A stretch of DNA of 64,000 nt, taken from positions 64,846,852 to 64,910,851 of the forward strand of contig OY829329.1 of NCBI GenBank assembly GCA_963691655.1, written 5' to 3'. The notes under the pieces are model-generated. The model made no database searches. It was not told the DNA's origin and saw nothing but the letters and a program-made list of their open reading frames with translations. A program made the translations under genes and the position numbers. Numbering within the stretch: the first letter of the stretch is position 1; every line of letters starts with the position of its first letter. Below are positions 33,772-46,815 of the stretch, one piece after another. The stretch comes from Toxonevra muliebris. Its lineage: Eukaryota > Arthropoda > Insecta > Diptera > Pallopteridae.

Positions 33772-36093
33772 CAGTGTTGCCAGAATAGGAAATTTTCCCC
33801 GTTTTCTGGGAATTTTTAACTCAAAAGGGAAAACGGCGAAAACAATCTTAAAAACTGGGAAAAAAAGATTAGCAGTGCTATTGTGGGAAAATTCCATTTC
33901 GCTATAAAGTGAACAAAAATGTGAGCTAGTTTCGTTTTCAAATCTTCAATGATTTAAATACATTTTGCAGTTGAGAGTTTTTGTGATTTAAAGTTAGTGT
34001 AAGCTCAAAACAAAGTACAGTAGAAACTCTATTCTTGCACTTAATGAAAATCGAGCTAGGTGCAAGTTTCGATGTTGTCGCAAGTATCGAGTTTTTGTTT
34101 TCCATAGTCCCAATTTTGATTCGACAATAAAAATTGCGCAATTCATGTCTTTGTGCGGAAGAGAGGAGAAACGAAAGGGGAAGAGTACAGACTTGCTCTT
34201 ACTGGCAATTCTCCAGCAATTCGTTTTGGTGAAATTCGCTTTTTTGTCTGCCATTTTATTTTTGATTTTTATTAACCATTGATTTCTTTAAATTGGTGTT
34301 GAAAATATATGTATCTTAATAAAAAATAAATTAAAACGAAACTTATTATAAATATAATTTTTTTTTATATGAATTCCTCCTTTATTATGAATTTATTTAA
34401 TTTTCAAAATTACAGAAAAAGCAAAAAAAACAATCAAGAATTGCTCTGAAGAATCGCCAATGTAAATGTTAATGGCAAGTTCAAAAGAGAATCGACAATT
34501 TTTATTGTCGAGTCTAAATTGGGCCATACAAATTAACCCAGTAATGCCTAGCGATGCCATATGGCGTCTTGTCGCTGAGCCGTTCCTGAGCCAGGTTCAA
34601 AAACAATTTTTTCTCAAGTTACTCTTTCGATTTATCTACTTTGGTTCTCGCTCGTCCTTTATGGGATTAAAAGGAGCTTACATGCGTAAGTTTCAAGTGA
34701 GTATTTCATGAGGAAAGAATACACTATTGGTATTTTTGTTGATATTGAGGGAGCTTTTGACAACGCGACTTTTGACAGCATGTGCAATGCAGCATGGAGT
34801 GGATCCGGTTCTTGTTAACTGTATACGCTCAATGCTGTCACATAGACTTATGATGGTTCAAGCTGATTGTGGTCAATCCGTGGCTTGTGGCGTGAATAGA
34901 GGATGTCCCCAAGGGGGCGTAATCTCTCCACTGCTGTGGTGTCTGCTGGTTGACTCTCTGCTTGTTTCCCTAAATGTGTCGAGTATCTACACACAGCCCT
35001 CTGCCGATGACGTTGCCTGTTTAATCACGGACCAATCGGTAGGGTATGTTTGTTGGAAAGCCCAAACTGCCCGGAATATGATTGACTCTTGGTATTGCTC
35101 AAACGGGCTATCGGTTAACTCTCTTAAAACTGGTGTTATTCTTTTCACCAGGAGAAGGAAAATTGATGGTCTTGTTTTACCAGTACTCAGAGGAATCACT
35201 ATTCAGCTATCCCAAGAAGTGAAATATCTAGGAGTCATTCTAGATATCAAACTTTTTTGGCGTTCTCATGTTGAGCTAAAGGTATCCAAGGCATTGGCAG
35301 CTTTTTGCCAATGTAAGGCTATTTTTGGCAAAACATGGGGCTCATCACCTTATAAAGTCTAATGACTTTATAATGCTATGATTCGATCCATCATCACCTA
35401 TGCATCCATAGTCTGGTGGAGCGGAATTAATGTTGATAGCGTTAGGAAAGCTCTTGCCAGACTTCAAAGGACTGTGGCCATTTGTTGTACGGGAGCTTTT
35501 CCTACAACACCTGGCCCATACTTGGATGCATTGCTCAACTTACCACTCCTTGATATTTTTGCTAAAGGAGAGGCTGTCAAAGACATCTGTAGGCTTAAAC
35601 ACAATGGGTATTGGTATGACACTTGCTGGGATATTGCTGACATTGTTGAAGGTACTGATATGGATCTAACAGTTCTATCAATTCCATCCGATACAATGCA
35701 AACAATTCCAGTTTTAAAACAGCGCTATACAATACAAATTCCAGAGGCCCAAACTTGGTTTTTGCCGGGACCTGGGCCGGGAGTTGATTATAAGCGTATT
35801 TCCACTGACGGCTCCAGAACAGAATTCGGTTCGGGTCCTGGGGTCTTCATTGAAAATTATGGAGTGCACCTTCACTTCTCCGTTGGGTTGTATGCTTCTG
35901 TTTTTCAAGCAGAAATTTTTGCAATCATGAAGGCAATGGACCATGTTATTGATAATGGTTGGAGAGAAAGGAGTATTTTATATAAGGAATAATAAGGAAT
36001 AAAAATGGGGAAATGTAAAATCGAAAACGGGCAAAAATTCTTTAATTGCATGGATTAAAAGGGAATATGCTTGCCCGAAATCTGGCAACACTG
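33772..36093. mobile_element. hAT-type element, 2322 bp, carrying a LINE fragment
   Basis: The ends are perfect 13-bp inverted repeats: cagtgttgccaga at 33772-33784 and its inverse at 36081-36093. Exact 8-bp duplications, ggcggaat, flank it at 33764-33771 and 36094-36101. CAGTG ends plus an 8-bp duplication are typical of hAT. The left 0.8 kb is non-coding and contains an inverted pair near 34105-34132 and 34492-34525 built on attcgacaataaaaattg. The right part is a LINE fragment (next entry). No hAT transposase is visible. Confidence 0.82.
34690..35992 (+). pseudogene. LINE fragment (RT to RNase H) inside hAT element
   Basis: The fragment opens in mid RT with YTIGIFVDIEGAFDNATF (about 34709-34760). 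A frameshift near 34785 leads into NCIRSMLSHR, GCPQGGVISPLLWCL and an active-site motif SADDVA, where the usual Tyr of YADD is Ser. EVKYLGVILDIKLFW, FGKTWG, then a stop near 35360, TYASIVWW and LQRTVAICCTGAF follow. It stops within RNase H (STDGSRTEFGSGPG, VFQAEIFAIMKA) near 35990. Both ends are missing, including the 3' end a normal LINE insertion keeps. It belongs to the same I/LOA/R1-like group as the copy at 28043, but is clearly a different family. Confidence 0.85.
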
Positions 36094-36101
36094 GGCGGAA
36101 T

Positions 36102-36188
36102 TATAGAAGTAGCTGCATCTAACATGCGCTCTTATTTTCATTTGGGGCTCTCCTGTTAAATCATATTTTGTGCATAGCCTGTGTGTTT
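36102..36188. repeat. Dispersed repeat, left half
   Basis: Matches about 46816-46905: both have (a/g)gcatc(t/c)aacatg(g)cgctct, then ggctct(c/a)ctgt, then ttgtgc/gtgtg. The continuation is at 36621-36680. The retroposon 36189-36611 splits it. Confidence 0.6.
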
Positions 36189-36611
36189 TTTTTTTTTATT
36201 TTTTTTGTATTTAACGAGTAGTAAAAGCATTGAAAGCTAAAGTCAGTGCGAGACTTCCACACGCTAAACAACTCCTCTCGCCCGACGAAAAGCTTCTTCC
36301 GGAACCACCGTTAAGTATTACCTCGAGAGGCCGTCTAGAGCATTACTGCTCACTAGCCTGTTTTTATTTTTTCTCATAGCAGTCGGCAGCACCGTTTCGT
36401 ATAAACGCGGGAGACGCATGGGTCTTCTTGGCGTTTATTATTATTTTGGGCTGCGCCGTCATTGCAGACTGAAGTAGCGTCATTCTTCGGAACGGTATAG
36501 GGCTTTGTGACATTTTGGTCACGACCTCCCTCTCTTGGGGGTATTTTAGTCGTCTCTAAAGACAGGCATACCTTGCCGCGGGAATATTCTTGCCCACTTC
36601 CCGCAGGGGCG
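36189..36611 (-). mobile_element. Short poly-A retroposon, about 423 bp
   Basis: A run of T at 36189-36196 and again near 36200 marks a minus-strand poly-A tail. Direct repeats tgtgtgttt at 36180-36188 and 36612-36620 fit a target duplication. Comparison with the uninterrupted repeat at 46816-46990 supports insertion here, although the GT-rich site makes exact ends uncertain. The body is less AT-rich than the surroundings and contains aaggtatgcctgtctttaga near its 5' end in the element's direction. It has no long frame. It could be a SINE or a 5'-truncated LINE. Confidence 0.6.
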
Positions 36612-36620
36612 TGTGTGTTT

Positions 36621-39600
36621 CGTGATTTATTTTTATATTAAAACCACTACGCTCAGCACTTCCACTTCATAGTTTGACAGTTAAGCTTAGTTTCCCTCCC
36701 AGATGCGGCTTTTTAATAAAGATTCTGCCATGCTACTACTATTATGACTGCTATTAGGGCACTACAGCCCAAGGTGAATTTGTACCAGGTGACGTTAACA
36801 GCAACTCATTCTTCTACTTTCTTCATGGTCAATACCATAGACTGTCAAAATCATTGTTTACTTTTGATTGCTTGTTTATGTTTTTCTTCATTTTGACATT
36901 CACTGTTTGCCGCCATTATGGCCTTAACAACAAAGATGTGCTGTTTTTGCCAAAGTGAAATTGTTGCAATCTTGCTATCACCTTATACATGATTTCACCA
37001 TCCTACAGCTTATTGATAGCCTAGACTGAGCTTTTCGCATCAATTCACGATACGAACGGAAGGGACCAACAGTTTTTTGTATAGTAAAATTCAAACGCGT
37101 CGTTGTAAAAAGCTTTTCTTCGATAATTTTTAATCTCGGAGTTTTGCCATTGCCTGCCAAGACGTAGGAAAATGGCGCTTAGAAATCCTCATTCATGAAA
37201 AAATCAAAAGGCAAATTATGGTGTATGAAACCACGCATTAACAGATCAAGAGATTGTGAAGTTTTAAATGTTTCTTTCCTTCAAACATTTTTTTAATTCA
37301 GTAACAAAAATCATAATGTGGAAGATATTTATCGGAAAGGAGGAGGAAAGGATTTATTCCTAAAGCAAATGCAATAATTTTCGGCATTTTCTTTTTAGTC
37401 AAATAATTGGAAACTATTCCTCTTTCATTACACCATTTCAAACTAAAGTAGTCTAAATTTTTGCGAAATTCGAAGTAACCCTCGAAAATTCAAAAGGTGT
37501 CGCTCTGGAATTTAAACTTCAGTAACATTTTCTGCCCTTTTTCTCAGTTAAACTTCTACGACCTTTTTCTTTTTCATAAACTTACTTGAGTATTTTTATT
37601 ATTGCCTTTGTCAGTCGTGTAAAGGTTAAAACATTCGTTGGGTATAACACAAATTCATGTGAAGATATTGTATTTTTCTTTTTCTTTGTTGCGCTTCGTG
37701 GTTGCTCCATTATTTTGCTACATGTTTTCAATTGTTGGTGCTTTCTTTTTTTTTTCCTTCACTGTATAAATTTCGTTTCCGTTTTCGTATGCAAAGCGCA
37801 AACCTTCTGTTCGCACTAGACTTCTTCTTATTGTTGTTGTTATTATTACAATTATTGTTGCAGTTGTTGTTGTTGTTGCTGTTGTTGCTACTGCACTTGG
37901 CACAATGTCGAAAATTCAATTTCCTGTTTTTTGGTTAAAAATTGTTTGCAATATAGTAGTAGTAGAGTATTGAATTTGCATTCAGAAGTCGTTGGCGCGC
38001 AGTTTCATACGCAGCAGCTAGCAAGTGAGTGAGTGAGCGAGCGAACGAGGCGCACACACATCCCATGCCAGCCAACGAACCACATCCGGTTCTGTTTCTC
38101 TCTTTCTCTCGAAAAGGAAAAGAAAACTAACTTATTTTTTATAAGCAGCAATTTATTTTTACATAGACTTCGGTTTAAGCGCCTGAGTCCCTAATGAATC
38201 AAAGAGCTGATGATAACTTAAGTATAAAGCTCTAAGCTATGAAAGTTAATGTAAAAGAAACATGAATATGTTTCAAATTTGAACTAGGAACGCCTCAAAA
38301 TCGTTTAGATTTCAGAATTTTTTTGCTCAAATACTATAGTTATATACCATGAAAGAAGTTGTAAACTTTTGGAACTCTCGAGATCTTGTAGAAGGTTTCT
38401 ACCTAATTTTTCTTGTTTTTTAAATTTTTGTTTAGGGTATTAGTAATAGAAACTCAAGTACATTTGTGCATTTATTTATAGAGCAACTGTTTTCGAATGC
38501 AACTTTTGTGTGTAAGAAATTCATTTCTGGAACGTGTGCCAACGCCACATGAAGTGTTTTTTTTTTTTTTTTGGTGTAGACGAGTACGAGTGCATGTCCT
38601 CAGCCTTTGCCCCTTGAGATGTGACAGCGTAAATTCTCAATATGGCGGCAGAAGTAAGTGCAAATGTTCAATTTTGAATTTGTTTGTCACGCCAGCGTGT
38701 TTTCTTATTTCTTTGTCTATGCTTCCTTGGTGGCGACTGTGACTGCGATGACGACGAGGACGACGACTTATCGAGGATTCCACGCATCAGCTGCAGATAA
38801 ATATTCCAAGTTTGGCTAAAATTTTTCTTTTCCTTCGTTTAAACATTACAAAATTCTTCAAAGAATTTCTATGGTTTTGCCCTTTTACCGGTAAAGAGAG
38901 GGTTAAGAGTGGCTATCTACTCTAAAACAGATCAAGTGTTATTTGAGAACTAACACACAAAAGTGCGAGTACTTAGAGAGTGAAGAAAGAGAGGCGCTCA
39001 CGGTCTCTTATTGTTTCACACTGCAGAGCATAAACAAATTCTCTCGCTTACTCAAACACACACATACACACTCGGGTAAGTACATGCATACATTCATACA
39101 TACCTACACATTTAACTCGATTTGCAATAAATTTTCAAATTGTGGTTTTTCGGATGTCACACTCATTTCAAATGACATCCATTGCATGATTTTATTTTAT
39201 TTTTTCTCCGTTACTTTCAACAGAATATTTGAAGAAACTTCGCTAGAGAAAGCAAGAAAGAGAGAGAAGTTGAATTTTTTATGCCACACACAGTGGGCGC
39301 CTTTTATATTGTATTCAAAAGATTCCGATTTTTTCCTTTGTTTTTTTTTTTGTTGTTTGTTAATTTTCATTTTACTTCTGCTTCTGCTACACAGCATGAA
39401 TTATGACAAGCCATGCGTGCAGGGAGTGAGTGAGCAAGAAGTGCAAAAGCAGCAGGGAATCGTAATAATTGCATAAAAACCGGAGCGTTTTTTTTTTTTT
39501 TTTTGTCATGATATTTGCTCTTTTTTTGTTTTTTTTTTTTAAACGCCCAGTTAAGTATGCTACATGAAATGTACGAATATTTTGGGTATTTTCATTGAAA

Positions 39601-41535
39601 GGTGCATATACATATAGATATATATATATGTATGTATGTATGTAAATATTTATAGATAGGTAGATATATATACAGGAAATTAGAAAACCTGACAGTCTAT
39701 GAGCAGCAATGCATCCTTTGTTTTTGTTTTTATTTTTTTTTTTTTTGGCTATACAATATGTACACAGATGGAAACACCTTGGGTGGGTTTTTCGCTTGAT
39801 TAAATTTTGCTCAGTTGTTTCGTATATGCGTATTCATATATCGCTATAGAAGAAGGTAGGTTGTTAACTGAAGCGAGTATCCTCCTCTCATGACATTATA
39901 ACTAGGAGGGTGAAAAATTGCATTTATTAACGGCAAGGAAATTAAATTAGCAATAAAATTTTCATAGATAATGAAAAAGAATTTGCATTGGCATTAAAAT
40001 TTTATATCAATGTCAATTAAATAAAGCATTGCATTTATCAATGACAATGAAATTAAATTTTCAGTGATTATGAAAGTGAATTAGTATTAGCACTTGAATT
40101 TACCATTTTAACCCTTTCGGTACCGTGGTGTCATAAGAATAATTTTTGCGATTTTTTAAAAACTATCTAAACTGATTCATTGGCATAGTAGTTTTTAATG
40201 AAAATGCAATTTAATTCGCATTAGCAATCAAATCTGCAATGGAAATTAAATTGCATTTGCATTGGCATTCAAATTGTTAATGATGTTGATATCGATTTTT
40301 AATAAAACTTTCAACACCAATGGAAAGAAGTTTTAATTGCAACATTTCATTTTAAATGGTAATGAATTTTTGATTTCATAATGATTGAACTTTTCAATGC
40401 TGCTGGAAAATGAATGCTAAATCTTCATTACTCGACCATAACAGCTCTCAAATATGTGCTTAGTCTTGTCTAATCTGTAAATTGTGTGTTTCCTAAAACA
40501 TGAAAATACAACAGCAATTTTCCATGTTTTTAATGCAAAGCTTTGATTATTTCAACACGAATACAGCTCATGAGAATCCTAATTACAAAATTGTTAAATT
40601 GTTCCCAAAAAATCTACCGACCTATCCCTTCGCCCCAAAGAAAAAAAAAATTAAAACAAAAAAAATCAAAAATACTAATTTGCTAAATGAAATTACATAG
40701 ACACACACGCAAATTGAAATTTAGCTAACGACAGGATTTCACATTACGTCTAGGTACTCTCAATGTACACAACCAAATGAGTGAATGACTATGTATGCGT
40801 GTACTCACACATTTATGCAATACATACAGACAACACTTGGCATTGCTCCAATTGTTATTTCATACTGTGTGTGCGAGTTTGTGTATGTATGAGTGATACA
40901 TACATACATGCCATCATTTTCATTTTATTCATTGATATTTGAATATTCCTACAAGACTCTATTGCAATATTGGGATGGAACGTGCAGACAAACTTATATT
41001 TTTATGTATGTATATTTTAATTTAGAAATTGTATAATAATTTGTTGAAAATTGTATGCAAGCATGTGTGCATCACACATGTGTGTATTTTCACTTCCTTT
41101 GAAATTGCTGGTGCTGTTGTTGTTTTTGCAGGAAGTTAAATTGTTATGGCGCCTTTTCGTTTCGTGTACAAATTATTTTTGCAAAATCGAACTCAACAAA
41201 ACAGATATCAAGAAATACAAAACATGTGCACGCAGAAATTTTTGGCGTTATTTTTTGTCAAAATAAATAAACAATCTCGAATACCTTGAGAAGTAAAATT
41301 TATGATTTTTTTTGTTTTTAGTTTATGCAGCTTCCGGCGGAAAGAAAAGAGAGAGAAAGAGAGCCAAAGAGAAGTGACAAAAGCTAGAAAGAAGTCACAT
41401 AGTAAAAGTTGTACCCTATTTTTTTTGTTTTTGTTTTGATTTTAAATGTGTTAAAAATTGCATTGTTTTGATAATAGCATTTTCAGAATCGTTTAAAATC
41501 ATTTTACTTTTGTAGGTTGATTTCCAATATTGTTC
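36621..41535. other. Non-coding spacer with repeats
   Basis: 36621-36680 is the right half of the repeat found at 46920-46990 (accactacgctcagcact against accactgcgctcagcgct). tttcttcatggtcaatacca at 36813-36832 equals the right junction of the P-like element, including its flank. 39925-40420 is an AT-rich patch of degenerate gcattaaattttcaatga-type repeats. Microsatellites are near 38019-38048 (gagtgagt) and 39633-39645. No supportable gene; short frames at 36900-37160 are open on both strands but unrecognised. Confidence 0.5.
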
Positions 41536-41543
41536 TACTATTA

Positions 41544-42585
41544 CAAGGCCGTATTTAGGGGGGAGGTTTTGGGGGTTCTGACCGCCCCCCCCCCCACGAA
41601 ATGTGGAAACTTTATTCTAATTTTTGAGATTGATTGCCAATGGATGGAGGAAAAGTCAAAATAAAATCTATTTAACGATATTTTTTATTTCCATCGGTTT
41701 TTTCTAAAAAGTCAAATATAAAAAAAAATAAATTTGAAATCTTGGTTACACTATGCGATCAAATTCGATTTGTTTTCTTCGACATGAGGTTTGACTACGG
41801 ATTCAAAAAGAGAAGGTGATACTGAGCACTCCTGCATTCATAGTTTTTCTAGGTCAATCAGTTTGAAAAGTTTAAAAATTAATAAAAAATAGAAAAAAAT
41901 TATCGGATCCTTGTAAAATTAGACTTGCTTGAACCCCATTTTTTCCCTAAAACGTGGCGTGGTGGGAAGTTTTTGACCTCAGATTCGTGTTCAACGTGAA
42001 AAATTCTTTCGCAAAAACTCCATCTTATTAGCAAAACCCATGCAGTTTTAGGAGACAATTTTAAAATGTAATTAGTTTTTAACCCATTATTGCTCTGAGC
42101 ATCATGACTAGAAAGATCTCTTTCAATGCTGTGACTTCACGAATTTAGGGAATATAAGCCAACCTCATCCGGATTCCTTATGATTGATGGCTCAAATTAC
42201 CAATGGTGATCATTTGAAATAATGAGCCTCTACTATTTTTGGTAATTTTTTTGAGGTTGGGTATATCATCAAAAGTGAGAAGTCAATGAGTTAATGAAAT
42301 TATGTCCCTCACGTTAAAAAAAAATGCATTAGAATGCACATTGAATAACATTTATTTAAAAAAATTTAATTATTCTGTGAATTTTTTGTCACTTTTGACC
42401 ATTTTTTTGAGGTTAAGATTAAAAAATATCGGAAAATTTTTCTAAAATTTTAATTTTATTTGGTCCATCAAAAGTATCACCGATTTAATTTATTGTATTT
42501 AAAAATCGGTTTGGTAAAAATTATTTATGAATATTTTCTTCGAATGAAAACCCCCCCCCGAACTAATTTTCTGGCTACGGCCCTG
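41544..42585 (+). mobile_element. Non-autonomous hAT-type element, copy 1, 1042 bp
   Basis: It begins caaggccgta, followed by tttagg, and ends with tacggccctg. Exact 8-bp duplications, tactatta, lie at 41536-41543 and 42586-42593. Runs of C or G sit just inside each end. The interior has no transposase frame. Most of it matches the inverted copy at 55732-57238 (for example acactatgcgatcaaattcg), but about 400 bp present there near 56440-56840 are missing here, so this copy is probably a deletion derivative. Confidence 0.85.
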
Positions 42586-42593
42586 TACTATTA

Positions 42594-43361
42594 TATAACC
42601 TTTAATAACAAAAACTTTTTATATACATATATTTTTTTTTTATTTTATAAAATAATGCGTTTCCGAAAAGTGTCACGTTGTAAAAACATAACCGATTGTA
42701 GTATATGGTTATAAGCGCCCCGTGGCATTACATAAATTTAGATAATAACAAAATGTTCTGTTTATTGGTCGTAAAACTGAGAGCGTGTGTATGTGTATGT
42801 TAACAATAAGAAACTTCAATAACCAAAAGCACAAACGTGACCCATTCTGTTAACGATCTGTAATAATGTATTTTTATTATTGCTGTTTATGGAAAACATT
42901 TCATTTTAATAATGTGTCATTAATGAGTTGCCCGACGAATTCATGATATCACAACTGCATTTGGTTTGATATCTTTTAAAGTTAACGAATGGAGTTGATG
43001 CTTTCAGGATTTATATTGCACAATTGATAACTATGAATGTGTATAGTAAAATTATATGATAACATAAAGTATAAGCATTTGAATTGAATTAATTTGGATA
43101 CCAATTGTACGTATGACCAAGGAAACGGTCAATATATGTATATATATCTCAAGAAGATAAGTAGCTGCTATAAAGATAAATATAAAATTAACAAAAACAA
43201 CACAAATTAGTTTGGTTATAAATGAATATAGTTCAATTCTTAATTGCTTAACGAAAACGTTAAATGCTCCTAGAGAAAAATAATTGTTTAAATAGATAAA
43301 AATAAATCGCAGTAGATTATTTTGAAGAGTAAATTGAAATTTTCAACATTTTTTTTTTAAT
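42594..43361. other. Non-coding spacer
   Basis: AT-rich. No supportable gene. Confidence 0.5.
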
Positions 43362-43790
43362 GCAGACTTCAGCTAGTCTTTAGTGCCACGCAGCCATGCA
43401 GGACCAATGGCAGCACTTTAAAAAGTTATGCGAATTGGCAGAATTCAGGTAAAAAAAATACCCAGAACTTTCTCAACTGCGTGAACCTACCAGTGTTTAC
43501 TGACGACCCTGAGAAGCTTATTCTGGATATAATTCCACCACCTGAGCTGTATCTAATATTGGGAGTAGTAAATAATATTTTGAGCCATATGATTGTAGAG
43601 TTTAGTGATTAAACTTTGGCATGGGTAAAATCAATTTGGAGTTTACTAATGATGGCACTGGTTTCAATGGAAATTGGAAAAACTTATTATTTTGCGCACA
43701 ACTTGCATTGGCTTCTTGAAGTTCATCAAAGCTCTTGGCGATTTTCGTTCAAAACTCAACTGTGTCGTGTTTGAATTTAATGGATTGCAC
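43362..43790 (+). pseudogene. Decayed mobile-element protein fragment
   Basis: An uninterrupted frame without an ATG (43362-43611) reads CRTNGSTLKSYANW, NFLNCVNLPVFTDDPEKLIL and IIPPPELYLILGVVNN, ending IVEFSD-stop. Beyond a shift, DGTGFNGNW appears near 43660. I recall a family of long arthropod proteins, thought to come from mobile elements, with the same order: a DD-P, a PPPELHLLLGVVN-like block, then HGGTGFNGN. I cannot name the superfamily. The sequence is a short decayed piece, not a gene. Confidence 0.4.
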
Positions 43791-46700
43791 TTTTAAAAAT
43801 ATAATATATTACCAATATCCAATAAATAATAAATATTTTGTTACAAAAGTTACTTGTTTTTATTGTTTCAACATACATTGATCAAAAAATATTTAAATTA
43901 ATTGTTCAGTTTTTTTTTTTTTTCACTTTTTCCAAAATATCTAGAGAAGTACGACAGATATGGACAAATTTGTAATAAGCATTTTTGTAGAGAATTTGTT
44001 AGCCGACTAGATTGCTGAAAATCAAAAAATTCTATCTCACCTAGGGTCTGCGCGACAGGCCAAAGAAAAGTCGAACTCAAGTGTCCACGATTTTTGAGCG
44101 AGTTTTTTTTAAAAGGCGATTTTTTTCTTTTTTGTCTAAAACTGTTGGTACGGTGTCAAACTGCAATAATAAAAACAAAAATCCCATATGCACAAACCTT
44201 TCAATTAAAACTGGTTCAGACGCACCATGCTCTTATATGAATAATAATCCCTTGTTGTTGTTGAAAATCTCCGAGTGTTTAGTTTCTGTCATGATTATGA
44301 AAGAAAGTCGCACTCTTTTCTTCTGTTTTTTTTCTCTCACTCTCTGAGGTTTTTAATTAGAAATGCCAAAAAAAAGCAACATATTATCAATAATAGTTTG
44401 TATTTTTCTTCATTTTTACGCAAATCATATTTGTTGTTCTCTTTACTACTTAAAATAGAGATAGATATATGAGATAGGTGAATGTGAAGAGCTAGTATGA
44501 GAGAGTAACTGCGATTTGTTGCGTGTTCGAGAGAGCGAAGAAGAGAGCAACAAGAGACACCATTGCTTTCGTTTGCTCAACATTTGTAGTGTTTATTATT
44601 TGAACCAATTATTGTTTCTTTTTAACTGTATGCTCTCTCTATACATTTATATTTTCTTTATATTTACGTACTCTCCACATATACATAGATATATTTATCA
44701 TGGCATCATTACAAAAAGACAATAACAACACAAAGCTTTGTTGCTACAAAGACCCAGACATACCAAAAATACAAGAACAAATGAATGGGAAATAGACAAA
44801 ACAAAAACAAAGATTTTGACAATTCTGGGTCTCTTTATATAAAAAAAAAAGAAAGAAGATAAAGAAGAGAGAGTTGACGCTGCCATCACCTGATATAAAT
44901 CCGTAATTATTTGTATTCTAACCTCAAATGCCATACGATAACACCAACACCGCTCGACTTTAAATTTTTACTCTTTTCTTGGTCTAGCACTTTTCTGGTG
45001 TGAGACGTTTCCCTTATCTTGACGTCATTTCAATCCATATGAAAAATTAATTTCACTATAATTTTCAAAACACCAGGCAAATCATTCATTCGGGAGGCTT
45101 TCACAATCTCAATAAGTTGCTAACGAATGGATACTCCAAATCAGCGGTTACTCCACTCAACTAAAGTTGATTAATTTATGCTGAAAAACTGAGTAAAGTA
45201 AAATCATCTAATCACTACTAACAAATTTTTGTTGAGTGTAATGTCCCACAGAAAAACGCGGAATGTTAGTAAATGTTTGGCAACACACAAAAAAGAGCAG
45301 CAGATTAAATAAATAATTGGTTTTGGGCAAAGCCTCCAAAACATCACTACCAATTTTTCCTTCCCCCTCAAAAAAAAAGAAGAAAACAATAAGAAAAAAT
45401 AAATAAACATCAAGTGGAGAAGAAAAAACTAAACAATAACAACAACAAAATGGCAAGTAAGTCATAAATTATACGAGAAGCAAGCATCGTTCGAATAAAC
45501 CAACGTAAACCAGGACCATGACGACAACAAGGATACCAAATTAATTTCTTCATTCTGTAATGCTGCGTAAATATATTCCAAAAGACTTATGAACATGCTC
45601 TCGCATACATAAGATGCTCCAATTAATTCTTGAAATCGCACTTTTTGCTCTCTACTTGTAGGTACTCTACTCTGTAGCAGCGGATCTTTCCGCTCTCAAA
45701 CACACTCACACACACACACACACATCCTCACAGAGCAGAGCTGACACCCATTTCACACTACCTACAACACCCCAAAGAAATCAGCATGGAACCAAACCAA
45801 CCAGACTATCATTAGCACAACTATACGGGCAAATACACAGTTAGTATACACGACGTCCGCTGCCGTTTGACGGCCTGCTGCTTGCTTATATACTTGCTGG
45901 AATGGATGGAATGCCCCGGATGTCCAATGCGTACGTGCGGCTTGTCCAAACGTCGTGTTGCTCGTAAATCTTCAAAGACTAAGTGAAATTCTATTCCTAT
46001 GCATGCGATTTTTGATTCAACGAGTATGAGTGGCTACTACAAAGGTTGGTACTACTCAACTCATGCGTATGTATGTGTAAAATGTGTGCGTGTAAATCTA
46101 TCTCTATTTTTCTATTTACAACCATAATAACGATAAATATACACATCTATGTATGTGTATGTGTGTGTGTGTGGCTGTTGTTTTTGTTATTGCTCAGTAT
46201 TTTTGAAGCACGTCAAAATATTTGGCATTCGATGTTTTCTTTCTCGGTTTTTTTTTTTGGTTTTTTTGAGAATATTTATGTTTGTTTTTTTCCTGCATCT
46301 TCTTATTTTGGTTTTCGTTTTTTTTTTTTTTTTGTTTTTTTTTTTTTTTGGTACCCAAAACATTCTTGTTTCTTTTTTCTCTCTTTTATATTATTGTCAC
46401 AAAATCACTAACAGAGCAAAAACAAATACATAAATCTTGTGACTTTCAACTAAACTTCAGTAACAATAGCAGTAGCAGCATATACAGGATATCTTAATAA
46501 TAATTCAAGGTTGTTGTTTTTTGCTATTTATGCAATTGTGCAAATGTTTTCATTTCGAGATGTCAGTGCTGCAGCTTCAATTTTGAAAACAACTTAATTT
46601 ACTAAAGATTAAATTGTGTGTATTGATTCAGATTATAAGTAGCAGTTTTTAGTGCTAGTCAAGCACGTTAACAGAAAAGCTCATGCTTTCGCCAAATTAA

Positions 46701-46815
46701 GGTAGTTTTATATTTCAAGCGGGAATGACCTAATTTCCTTGTTTTTTTATTTATTGTATTTTCTTGTATCTTCCAATCAAACCAAACAATATTGAAACCA
46801 GAAAAAAAATTGTAG
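43791..46815. other. Non-coding spacer with microsatellites
   Basis: Contains (CA)n at about 45706-45723, (TG)n at about 46157-46172 and several T runs near 46320-46350. Open frames on either strand are low in complexity. No supportable gene. Confidence 0.55.

Noticed and set aside
34053..34254. Minus-strand frame starting MADKKANFTKTN as a hAT transposase piece
   Set aside because: It lies in the non-coding left part of the hAT-type element and shows no hAT motif.
36900..37160. Short frames MALTTKMCCFCQSE (plus) and MAGNGKTPRLK (minus) that look protein-like
   Set aside because: Each is under 65 codons, they overlap in part, and I see no splice structure or domain that decides for either.
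38943..39476. 177-codon plus frame
   Set aside because: Driven by CA and T tracts; no recognisable domain and no codon pattern distinct from the surroundings.
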